Shown one piece after another: positions 23,801 to 32,026 of a DNA stretch of 64,000 nt. The notes beneath the pieces were generated by a model. That model was not told the DNA's origin, did not search any database, and worked only from the letters and a program-made list of their open reading frames with translations. Source of the DNA: Pyrenophora tritici-repentis (lineage: Eukaryota > Ascomycota > Dothideomycetes > Pleosporales > Pleosporaceae); NCBI RefSeq assembly GCF_003171515.1, contig NC_089393.1, positions 1 through 64,000 of the forward strand, in the 5' to 3' direction. The position numbers and the translations under genes were made by a program. Every line of letters starts with the position of its first letter. Position 1 is the first letter of the stretch.

Positions 23801-24721
23801 ACCGCAATCTACTCAGATGCCTCACAACACGACAAGGGAATAGGGATCGGCGTAGGTGTAGTAGCGTACAGCTCCACCCACGAAGAAACCTTTTCTCAAA
23901 AGACAAACATTGGATGCTCCCAACTAGTCTACAACGGTGAACTAGAGGGGATAGCACAGGCATTTGAACACGCGGCTACAGTGGCACAAGAAGGCCAAGA
24001 GATCTACGTATACGCAGACAACCAAGCAGCAATCCATAGGCTTAACAACCTATCGGACAACCCGGGACAACAGTGGCTACTAAGATGCATCAGAGCTGCA
24101 AAGAGAATAACGACAAAGAAAGCATCGATCCACCTGCAGTGGGCCCCAGGACATAACGACGTCAAGGGCAACGAAAAAGCCGACACGCTAGCAAAGGAAG
24201 CAGCTAAAGAGAGACCAACAACATCGACCACAGCGAGCCTAGCCTACTTAGGCACAGAAATCAACAAAATACAAAAAACAGAACAACTGATGGAGTACAA
24301 GAGGTATACCGACAGGCCCACCAAAAACAGAAGCTCCTACTCAAGGATCTTCAAGCTCAACACACATACAACAATCAAAGTCCCGAAGGGAACACCAAGA
24401 GAAATCTCGAGCGCGTTCTACTCACTCAAGCTAGGACATGGATACTTCAACTCCTACCTTAAGAGATTCAACAAGAGAGACTGCAATCTATGTATATGCT
24501 ACAAACCACAAACACCACAGCATCTACTTCTAGATTGCAAACAGTACAAAACACATCGAAATACACTCAAAGAAGCAATACCACACAGACCCATCACCCT
24601 CCCACTCCTCCTCCAAACAAAGACAGGCATCAAAGCTACTCTAGCCTTTATTGCAAGTACTAGGATTGGCACGAGAAAATGGCACCTTGGGCAAACCACC
24701 GAACAGACAGACACTGTATAA
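20856..24721 (+). pseudogene. LINE ORF2: AP-type endonuclease, reverse transcriptase, RNase H
   Basis: The N-terminus is an endonuclease/exonuclease/phosphatase fold (NIRILQVNLNKS, IIAIQEPWL, LDSNEHH, GSDHYG) that nicks the target. RT follows with FLDVKGAFDHVSH, GIPQGSPVSP and catalytic SYIDDLS. RNase H has YSDASQHDKGIG, GELEG, YADNQAA and GHNDVKGNEKAD. The C-terminal CNLC....HLLLDC is the usual LINE Cys/His motif. The frame breaks at the G4 run 22575-22578; one additional G restores a 1288-residue ORF, with IGGRLKKSAIDAA as the expected RT motif. As sequenced, ORF2 ends at 22601 before RT. Confidence 0.92.
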
Positions 24722-24818
24722 AACTACAAAAACAATATTTCCTTATCTAAAAGAGCCCGCTGCTACATCTCTTTCTATTCACCACACTGCTCTTTAGCAC
24801 CCGCGCCAATGGAAGACT
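24722..24818 (+). other. LINE 3' UTR, first part
   Basis: Non-coding. It continues at 30241 after the Gypsy-2 insertion (AGCTC duplicated at 24819-24823 and 30236-30240). Confidence 0.8.
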
Positions 24819-24823
24819 AGCTC

Positions 24824-25011
24824 TGTGAACGGTCTGTAGGGACTGTATTCCAGCTACCTAGTCCAGATGCTATTTACAGTCAAGATGAAGAAAGAAGGTA
24901 AGACGCGAGCGGCGAGCCCGCTTTGTTTGGGTTGGCGCACGGCCCTCTCGTTGCCGGGGAAGCGACTAGGCTCGCAGCCTAGTCATGTGACTTAGGGCTC
25001 AGCCCGTTACA
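24824..25011 (-). repeat. Gypsy-2 3' LTR
   Basis: TGTGAACGG to CCCGTTACA on plus, 188 bp, matching 30048-30235 and 62524-62711 (one substitution noted in the latter, GGGACTG versus GGAACTG). Confidence 0.95.
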
Positions 25012-28000
25012 TTACCCCCCTCCTTTCCCTTTAGCGTGTAGTTTTTTCCATTTCTTCCAAGCGTCAGTCTTTAGTACGTTGCTCACTGGTTCCCATGTCG
25101 GTTCAGTATAGTCCACCCACTTCACATATGCCTCCTTGATTCCTTTCCCTCCTTGCCCTATTGTCCGTTCGCCCAGAATACGCTCAACCAGCCATAACTC
25201 GTCTCCATCTATAAGTATAGGCCCTGGCTGAGTGTCTCCAACTTTCTGCGATGGGAAAGAGTCGTCAGGCGCGTAGCGAAGCAGGTCTACGTGAAAGACA
25301 GGATGGATTTTTCCCGGAACGTCAAGCTTATAAGAGTGGGAGTTGACCTGCTTCAAGACTTTATACTTTCCATGCAACCAGTCTAGCTTCTTGGAAGGTC
25401 GTGTTGTCTTCACGTTTCTAAGGTTTAGAAACACCCAGTCTCCCTCCTTGTATTGGGGCGCTGCTGTTCTTGTCTTATTAGCCTGATGCTGCTGTTTCTC
25501 TTGTGTCATCGCGATCGCGGCTTGGGCCCACTCTGTTGCATCTTGGAGTCTTTTGAGGAAGCCTTCTGCTAGTGCTTCGCCATCTTTCTTTGGTCGGTCC
25601 TGAATAGTTCGATCCTCTACTAGCTGAATAGGTTCATTGTGATATCCGTGCATGAAATAGAAGGGGCTTAGGCCAGTGGATGAGGCCTCGCGGTTGTTGA
25701 TTGCTCCCATAACGACAGGTAAAAGTGCCAGCCAGTTTTCTTGCGTGTACGTGGCCCAGATTCGAATCATCTTTTCAATCTCTTGATTCATTCGTTCTGT
25801 TGCACCATCGGTTTGCGGATGGTAGGCAGTCGACAGGCGTTGCTCAACGCTAAGGAGCTTACAGAAATGCTTCCAAAGATCGCTAACGAATTGTGGTCCT
25901 CTATCGCTCGTAATTGCCGTTGGAATACCGTGAATAGGATAATGCCGTTCGAAAAGTCGTTGTGCTACGGCTTGTGCCGAGATATCGTGCATACCTTCTA
26001 GTTCAATTCCCTTTGTCAGCCGATCAGTGACCACCATACAGTTCGTTGCGTTATCCCGTCCAGATGGCGGCAAGTCGGTAATGAAATCGATTGAAAGTTC
26101 TCCCCATATACGTTCTGGGATCGGTAATGGTTTAAGGAGGCCCTTCTTTGTTTCTCTCCATATCGTATTCCTTCCGCAAATCTCGCAGTTACGGACAAAG
26201 CGTCGCACGTCGCTTGCTGCACCTGACCAGAAGAACTGCCTTGATAAGATTGAGTAGGTAAGATCTCGTCCGGGGTGGCCAGTAATATGCGAGTCGTGAA
26301 TATTTTGAATGATTCGCGTGCGGAGTGGTTCGCAGTGAGGGATCCATGTCCGGTCTCGAAATCGTAACAAGCCTCTCTCGTCTAGGGTGCATTCTGCTAT
26401 ACTCACTAACTTCTCCTTCTGAAGCTTAGTAGGGAGGTTCCTCTCCTTATTTGCTACTAGTGTAGTAAGCTCCTGATAAAGCTTATCTTCTTGGCGGCTT
26501 CGGTGCCACAGATTCTGCATCTCCTGGTCCTCAAACATGCGTATCTCTTTTGTGAAGTCAATCTCCTCAGACGATAGAGACTGGATTTGAACACTCCGCA
26601 AGTGCTTGCTCTGGAAGAGACGGATAAATCGAGACCGTATTCGTTCATCGTCATAGTTGGCGGGTAGGTCTTGTTCTCGTCGTGATAGGGCGTCGGGTTT
26701 TCCCATAGTCTTTCCAGGTTTCCATTCCAGGGAGAAGTCGAATCGTGAGAGAAACTCTGACCAACGTACTTGTCTTTCAGACAGCTGTCGTTCGCGGTAG
26801 AAGTATTGGAGGTTCTTGTGGTCCGTCAGAACTGTAAACTTCCTAACCATACGTAGTTCAGGAGCCCATGCTTCTAAGCAACGAACAATAGCTAGAAGCT
26901 CCTTGTCATGAATTGGATAATTGGCCTCTGTTGGTGAGTGCTTCTTTGAGTAGTAAGCAACGGGTTGCCAGTTGTTGTTCTTGTCCTTCTGCAGCAATAG
27001 GCCGCCAGTTGCATGTCCTGAGGAGTCGGCTTCTACTAAGGTGTCCTTCTCTGGATCAAAATGGCCGAGTATTGGTGCTGTAATGAGAAGTTCCTTAATC
27101 GTTTCAAATGCTTGATTGCAAGCCTCGTCCCAATGAAAAACCATCTCTTTCTTAGTTAGGTTGATGAGCGGTTCAGCAATGTCCGAGAAGTTCGGTATAA
27201 AAACTCGGTAGAAGTTGGCAAAACCAATAAATGCTCGGATAGCCTTAACTGACGTTGGTGTAGCCCATTCGCGGATTGCGATAATCTTTTCAGGGTCAAC
27301 TCGAATACCCACTTCTGCTTCCACAATGTACCCGAGGTATTTAACTCGTTTAGTCTCGAACTCGCACTTGTCGATATCAATCTGCAGTCCAGCGTCTATG
27401 AGGCGTTGAAGAACCTTTCCAACCTTCTCTCTGTGATCCTGAAGCGATCCTGACGAGTAGATCAAGATGTCGTCAACGTAGGCTGAAACAAAGTCGTCAA
27501 GGTAATCCTGCAGAACACTATTTACGTAGCGTTGAAATGCGGCTGGTGCTCCTGTTAGTCCGAAGGGAGCAACCCGCCATTCGAATAGGCCGTATCTTGT
27601 TCGGAAAGCTGTCTTCCATTCCTCTCCTTTGGCCACACGGATCTTGTGGAAGGCTGCGATAACGTCAAGTTTTGTGAACCATTTAGCTTTGGCCACATTT
27701 CTCAGTGTTTCTGTGAATAGAGGCAGAGGGTAACGGTCCTTCCTGGTGATGTTGTTCAAGCCTCGGTAGTCAACGCAAAATCGGATGCCCCCTCCTGGCT
27801 TTTTAACCATTAGGACGGGTGCGGCTGCGGGAGAGTTACTAGCGCGGATAAAATCCTTGTCTAACAGCTCGGTGAGAGTTTTCCTAAGCACTAGTAACTC
27901 TTCTCGGCTCATGCCGTAGAGCGGACCCCATGGAATGGTCTTCTCGTTTCCGTCTTGATCCTTTTCAATCTCAATGTGGAGATCAACGCCTTTACGATGC

Positions 28001-28647
28001 GGGGGAAGTTTCTCAGCTAGGAAATGGTCGAAAGCCTTCAGCCATTGGTGGTACTGGGGTGGGAGCTTCGTCTTCGGATCGGATCGTTTGCGCGGTTTCA
28101 AAGCTTTCTCAATGTCGGCGATGGAAACAGCGAACAGTCCAGTGTCGAGCGCAATACCGTCTCCTTTGTTCTTCCTACGGCTTCTTCTCACCTCCGCCAT
28201 GAATGCGGAAGCCATCACCTGAGTAGCCTTCATTGGTGGTGGCTTGTATGACGCTTTCTTGTGGTTCCATGCGCGGATGTTTGATGCGCCGATATCCAGG
28301 CAGCCTTGTTTGGCCGAAATTGTGACGTCGGCATCCTCTAACCAGGGCTTTCCCAGAATCACGTCGTAAGTCAGGCCAGGTACAACGTAGAAGAAGACGC
28401 GTTTCTGCTGGTGGCCGTCTATGTCTATCGAGGCGTAAGTAACTGTATCTAGGACAGTACTTGGTTCTGCGTTCTTCCCAGCTGCTTCCTCCAGCTGACG
28501 CGGGGCTATCTTGATTGATGGCAGTCTCAGAGATCGAAAGAGTTGTTCATTGATGGCGGAATAGCAAAGGCAACCTGAGTCAACAAGTCCAGTGACAAAG
28601 TCAGTTCCATTAAGTCTAACGTCCACTACAAAGGGATCGCTATCCAT
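25012..28647 (-). CDS. Gypsy-2 pol: protease-RT-RNase H-integrase-chromodomain
   Basis: 1211 residues, uninterrupted. The protease has VDSGCLCYS near residue 22. RT has GGGIRFCVDYRGLN and catalytic AYVDDILIYS about 365-375. RNase H shows LVEADSSGHATGG. The integrase has an HHCC finger (HDSHITGHPGRD..C..C), then SIDFITDLPP, TSDRGPQF and E in TDGATERMNQE. A C-terminal chromodomain follows (LWLVERILGER, YVKWVDYTEPTWEP). The downstream LTR starts right after the stop. The Met at 28647 follows gag in the same frame with a single UAG between them and no other stop in the 16 intervening codons. Pol may therefore be made by readthrough rather than from its own start. Confidence 0.96.
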   Translation of the reverse strand: MDSDPFVVDVRLNGTDFVTGLVDSGCLCYSAINEQLFRSLRLPSIKIAPRQLEEAAGKNAEPSTVLDTVTYASIDIDGHQQKRVFFYVVPGLTYDVILGKPWLEDADVTISAKQGCLDIGASNIRAWNHKKASYKPPPMKATQVMASAFMAEVRRSRRKNKGDGIALDTGLFAVSIADIEKALKPRKRSDPKTKLPPQYHQWLKAFDHFLAEKLPPHRKGVDLHIEIEKDQDGNEKTIPWGPLYGMSREELLVLRKTLTELLDKDFIRASNSPAAAPVLMVKKPGGGIRFCVDYRGLNNITRKDRYPLPLFTETLRNVAKAKWFTKLDVIAAFHKIRVAKGEEWKTAFRTRYGLFEWRVAPFGLTGAPAAFQRYVNSVLQDYLDDFVSAYVDDILIYSSGSLQDHREKVGKVLQRLIDAGLQIDIDKCEFETKRVKYLGYIVEAEVGIRVDPEKIIAIREWATPTSVKAIRAFIGFANFYRVFIPNFSDIAEPLINLTKKEMVFHWDEACNQAFETIKELLITAPILGHFDPEKDTLVEADSSGHATGGLLLQKDKNNNWQPVAYYSKKHSPTEANYPIHDKELLAIVRCLEAWAPELRMVRKFTVLTDHKNLQYFYRERQLSERQVRWSEFLSRFDFSLEWKPGKTMGKPDALSRREQDLPANYDDERIRSRFIRLFQSKHLRSVQIQSLSSEEIDFTKEIRMFEDQEMQNLWHRSRQEDKLYQELTTLVANKERNLPTKLQKEKLVSIAECTLDERGLLRFRDRTWIPHCEPLRTRIIQNIHDSHITGHPGRDLTYSILSRQFFWSGAASDVRRFVRNCEICGRNTIWRETKKGLLKPLPIPERIWGELSIDFITDLPPSGRDNATNCMVVTDRLTKGIELEGMHDISAQAVAQRLFERHYPIHGIPTAITSDRGPQFVSDLWKHFCKLLSVEQRLSTAYHPQTDGATERMNQEIEKMIRIWATYTQENWLALLPVVMGAINNREASSTGLSPFYFMHGYHNEPIQLVEDRTIQDRPKKDGEALAEGFLKRLQDATEWAQAAIAMTQEKQQHQANKTRTAAPQYKEGDWVFLNLRNVKTTRPSKKLDWLHGKYKVLKQVNSHSYKLDVPGKIHPVFHVDLLRYAPDDSFPSQKVGDTQPGPILIDGDELWLVERILGERTIGQGGKGIKEAYVKWVDYTEPTWEPVSNVLKTDAWKKWKKLHAKGKGGG

Positions 28648-28695
28648 CTTTTGCTTTCCAGTCTCCTTCCATTCTTTCTGAGCTGCCGCGTGTTC

Positions 28696-29892
28696 CTATT
28701 GCTCTGCTTCGGAGTCTTCTGGATCTTCCTCCTCTACAGCTGCCTTGGTGACCACAGTACTCTTTGCTGTCTTGACGCTAACGTGAGTTGGTCGTAGAGC
28801 GGCTGCCAACGGGCATGTAGCTATTCGGCAATTGTTGCGGCCGCATCGAAGACAGCGTCGTTCCTGGCGTCGAGCATCGATTTCCTCTTGGTTGACCCAT
28901 TTTGCTCGTTTTCCAATAAGTTCTCGGTCCTCAGGACGCCTAGATGGATATCCATTCATGTTGGTCTTGCCGCGGAGGCCGACAGCGTTCACTTGGGTAG
29001 TTGTAGGCTGCGTAGGTTCCCATTCCATCATGTCTTCAGGGGAAGCTGCTGTGAGAGTGGCATTATTCGATTTTGCTGGTGGTTCATAGGTTGGTGCATT
29101 TTCAGCAGTTCGGCTACCGTAACGACGGGTTGTTTTCGTCCATTGGCCGAACAACTCCATGTCGTTGCTAAGATCTACACACTTCTGAGCGAACCTTGCG
29201 TATGTGCTTGTTTCTGTCCCTGATGTACCAACAAGCCTATCCTTTATCCTACCACTTAATGCATTTCGTAAGTAGGATATCTTCGTATGCTCAGGCCAGC
29301 TTTCTGCGTCAGCGTTGGCCATCTCTTTCTCAAACCGTGGATAGAAGGAAATAAACGTCTCGTCGTCCTTCTGGCGTATAGAGTAGAGGTTCTGAATGGC
29401 TTTCTCCTTCCGATTTCGTTCGCCGTAGAGGAGTTCAAGGCGGTCAAGCAGCTTGAAAGGGTTTGGCGATTCTTCTTTAACTTGTATCTCGTAGTATGTT
29501 GTAACGTTGGTTTTCGCTGCCCCATCAAGACGCATGTAGACGTAGCGTAGCTGAGCTTTTAGGCTTCCAATAGCTTGCGCGTCTTCTTCGATCTTGCCCT
29601 CCATCTCTAGCTTCCATCCTCGCCATTGTGATTTGTTTCCACCAAACGTAGGCGGGTGGGGTAAGCTGTGCCGCGGCTTTGGGATTATAGGCACAGATGT
29701 GTTCGAAGTCTCGGAGGTTGGCGTCGGATCAGTGGTGGCGTCTGTATTGTGACCAGGCGTTTGAGGTGGCTCGTGCGATGATGCTTCCAGCCTCTCCATC
29801 CTAGTGCTCATGTCTTCAAGTCTCTGTAGTAGCGACTGTAACAGCTGGTTCGAATCGTTCGTCGTCATGTTAGTATCCCCGGGGGAGCTCAT
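28696..29892 (-). CDS. Gypsy-2 gag
   Basis: 398 residues. A coiled-coil-like N-terminus (LLQSLLQRLEDMSTRMERLE) is followed by a Pro/Thr linker and a capsid-type helical domain (KSQWRGWKLEMEGKIEEDAQ through about 29100). A compact Cys motif (CLRCGRNNCRIATC) stands where a zinc knuckle is expected, in shortened form. The protein ends in an acidic tail (EEEDPEDSEAEQ) before UAG. The start at 29892 is the first Met after the leader minisatellite. Confidence 0.92.
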   Translation of the reverse strand: MSSPGDTNMTTNDSNQLLQSLLQRLEDMSTRMERLEASSHEPPQTPGHNTDATTDPTPTSETSNTSVPIIPKPRHSLPHPPTFGGNKSQWRGWKLEMEGKIEEDAQAIGSLKAQLRYVYMRLDGAAKTNVTTYYEIQVKEESPNPFKLLDRLELLYGERNRKEKAIQNLYSIRQKDDETFISFYPRFEKEMANADAESWPEHTKISYLRNALSGRIKDRLVGTSGTETSTYARFAQKCVDLSNDMELFGQWTKTTRRYGSRTAENAPTYEPPAKSNNATLTAASPEDMMEWEPTQPTTTQVNAVGLRGKTNMNGYPSRRPEDRELIGKRAKWVNQEEIDARRQERRCLRCGRNNCRIATCPLAAALRPTHVSVKTAKSTVVTKAAVEEEDPEDSEAEQ

Positions 29893-29911
29893 TATAACGG
29901 TGCCTTGGTTG

Positions 29912-30028
29912 CTGCGTGTTCTGCGTGTTCTGCGTGTTCTGCGTGTTCTGCGTGTTCTGCGTGTTCTGCGTGTTCTGCGTGTTCTGCGTGTTCTGCGTGT
30001 TCTGCGTGTTCTGCGTGTTCTGCGTGTT
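29912..30028 (-). repeat. 9-bp minisatellite in Gypsy-2 leader
   Basis: Thirteen perfect units of CTGCGTGTT (minus AACACGCAG) between the primer site and gag. All frames are open through it, so plus-strand Cys/Phe/Val or Val/Leu/Arg reading frames are artefacts. Confidence 0.95.
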
Positions 30029-30035
30029 CTTCTTG

Positions 30036-30047
30036 ATCTTGACTGTA
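30036..30047 (-). promoter_or_regulatory. Gypsy-2 candidate self-priming primer-binding site
   Basis: Directly against the 5' LTR the minus strand reads TACAGTCAAGAT. The LTR contains the exact complement ATCTTGACTGTA (plus coordinates 30099-30110), and pairing extends three more bases after one mismatch. This is the Tf1/sushi arrangement: the first bases of the RNA would fold back and prime. It predicts an RNA start near 30110. Confidence 0.65.
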
Positions 30048-30235
30048 TGTGAACGGTCTGTAGGGACTGTATTCCAGCTACCTAGTCCAGATGCTATTTA
30101 CAGTCAAGATGAAGAAAGAAGGTAAGACGCGAGCGGCGAGCCCGCTTTGTTTGGGTTGGCGCACGGCCCTCTCGTTGCCGGGGAAGCGACTAGGCTCGCA
30201 GCCTAGTCATGTGACTTAGGGCTCAGCCCGTTACA
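30048..30235 (-). repeat. Gypsy-2 5' LTR
   Basis: 188 bp, matching 24824-25011. AGCTC follows at 30236-30240, completing the target duplication. No clear TATA box is seen upstream of the predicted RNA start. Confidence 0.95.
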
Positions 30236-30240
30236 AGCTC

Positions 30241-30389
30241 TGAAATTGGAGTACGCAAAACACCACCCAAATTGTACAAGACCCATAGAAACTCCACAAC
30301 GACCATCATACATAGAACGGCTTAGCCAAAGTCCTACATAGTCACCGACTGATACAGGACTCTAATGGAAATATAATAATAATAATAAT
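30241..30389 (+). other. LINE 3' UTR, second part, with (AAT)n tail
   Basis: Unique sequence ending in ATAATAATAATAATAATA and then the right target duplication (30390-30402). The segment from TAGAACGGCTTAGCC to the tail recurs inverted at 46481-46560. Confidence 0.88.
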
Positions 30390-30402
30390 AACAATTCCTT
30401 TC

Positions 30403-32026
30403 CTACTCTACCTCCCACCAAAAACGCCCCTAATAACCCTTAAACTGAATCGGCTCTAAAACAATCGTAATCGCTTCTTTTACACTTCCCCCCTCCCCTC
30501 ACCAACATCTCCCTATATTTTCCTCGCTTCGCCCATTATCCGCCCCTTTGCATATTCCCTATCCATTCCCCTACCATCCTAATTCCCTACCTCACTACTC
30601 TACCTCCCTAAACTCCTGTTGCCGCTGCTGTATTCACCTCCGCCACCCGCCTTGTCGCTCCTGCTCCTGCTCCTGCTGCTCCAACCCTCCCTGCCCCTCC
30701 TCATCTCTCCTCTCCACCACATCCATCCTTCCCTCTCTCTCTTCTGTTCCTCTCTCTTCTTTCCTTTCCTCTTCATCTATTTCTATCTCTCCTTATTTTT
30801 AATCTAATTTACTCGCTTTTATCACTTAATCTATATAACATCTACTAAATACCCTAACTCGGAAACTTTTCCTATTGCCACTATATCTTCTCTCTTCTTC
30901 CCTTTACCTCGGCCTATACCCTTCTCTGCAATAACCTCTGTTGTTTATTGTTCTCCTCTATTATAAACGGCTGACTCTAATAAAACTCTCTTATTAACCT
31001 ATTCGTTTCTGTACACCCTAACCCCTACTTGCTCTAAAACTGTCTTACGAATCCCTCTATTAAATTTACTTTAACTCTCTGTTCTACTAACCTCCTATCT
31101 ATCCCTATGCTACTCTATTCTTGCTTCCCTATACTAATCCTAACAACCTTGCTATAAATACCCTCGAAACTAACAATCTTTTATATCTGCTGTCTAATCT
31201 CCTCCGTATCTATTATCTTCTTATTGCTTGTATACACACGTTATACCATTCGCTATACTAAACACAACCTAAATACTTCTTCAACTATCTCCTTTGCCTA
31301 CTACCTCTTAGTTCTCTAATACTGTTGTATATTGTGTCGGCTCTGTCCTTCGCCTACCGCCGTCTATATACCGCATCGCATTATCTACTACCCTATATAC
31401 CTCTATCACTATTCTGCGTCGGTAAACTTAAACTCTACCTACTGTATGCACGTCCAACACGGCCTGCCTCGTCTTACTACTGTTGCTTAAATACCCACTA
31501 TGCATTATTGTACTGTACCTTAACTCTATCCTTATCCTTATTACTACTGCTGTTCTTGCTACTCTCTCTTTACTTGCTCTATATTTTTCTTTACTTCTCT
31601 TTCTATTTTCTTTACTTCTCCTTCTTTCTCTTTATCTTTTGCTTCTTATGTCCTTCTCTATAAACTTCCTTATCTTTCTCTCTCTTTCTTCTTCTACCTA
31701 TCTTCTATTCCCTTTACTATACTCCTCTTAAATTATATCGGGTTTCTTTTATTCTTCTTTCTTTTCTAACATCTCTTTTTAATATTATTGAAACATAATC
31801 TCTTATATCTTTTTTATTTATATCTTCTTCTTATGACTCTACTTTTATATAAACTTAATCTTTTCTTCTATCTTCTTATTAATGTATTCCTAATAACTTG
31901 CTCTGTCTTCTACTACAATCCTAATCCTTAAATCCTACTTAATTCTATGCTTGATTTCTTTCTTAAACACTATCTAATATATACTACAAACTATACCTGT
32001 TTTACCTACCTCATCTATCGATTATG
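30403..32026. repeat. relic region continued (TLH relic D and pyrimidine-rich sequence)
   Basis: 30403-30790 continues the decayed TLH 3' end, with landmarks AAACTCCTGTTGCCGCTGCTG and CGCCTTGTCGCTCCTGCTCC. The rest is C/T/A-rich with few G. Around 31320-31510 the composition is more balanced, but I recognise no gene. Confidence 0.5.

Larger units (their letters stand above)
24824..30235 (-). mobile_element. Gypsy-2: complete chromodomain LTR retrotransposon
   Basis: Two 188-bp LTRs (TG..CA ends) bracket minus-strand gag and pol, with the 5-bp duplication AGCTC on both sides. It sits in the LINE 3' UTR, so it is younger than the LINE. The LTRs appear identical and both ORFs are open, so this is the best candidate for a recently active element here. 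A second copy begins at 62524. Confidence 0.97.
19186..30389 (+). mobile_element. Tad1-like LINE (non-LTR retrotransposon), full length, interrupted by Gypsy-2
   Basis: Two ORFs (gag-like with CCHC knuckles; endonuclease-RT-RNase H) are followed by a 3' UTR ending in an (AAT)n tail at 30371-30389. A 13-bp target duplication brackets the whole span. The 3' UTR is split by Gypsy-2 (24824-30235). The 5' UTR is 19186-19404. An RNase H domain in ORF2 fits the Tad1/I group common in filamentous fungi. Removing Gypsy-2 and one AGCTC leaves an element of about 5.8 kb. Confidence 0.93.

Noticed and set aside
29804..30125. Plus-strand VLRVLR and CVFCVF repeat peptides
   Set aside because: Translation of the 9-bp leader minisatellite on the non-coding strand.
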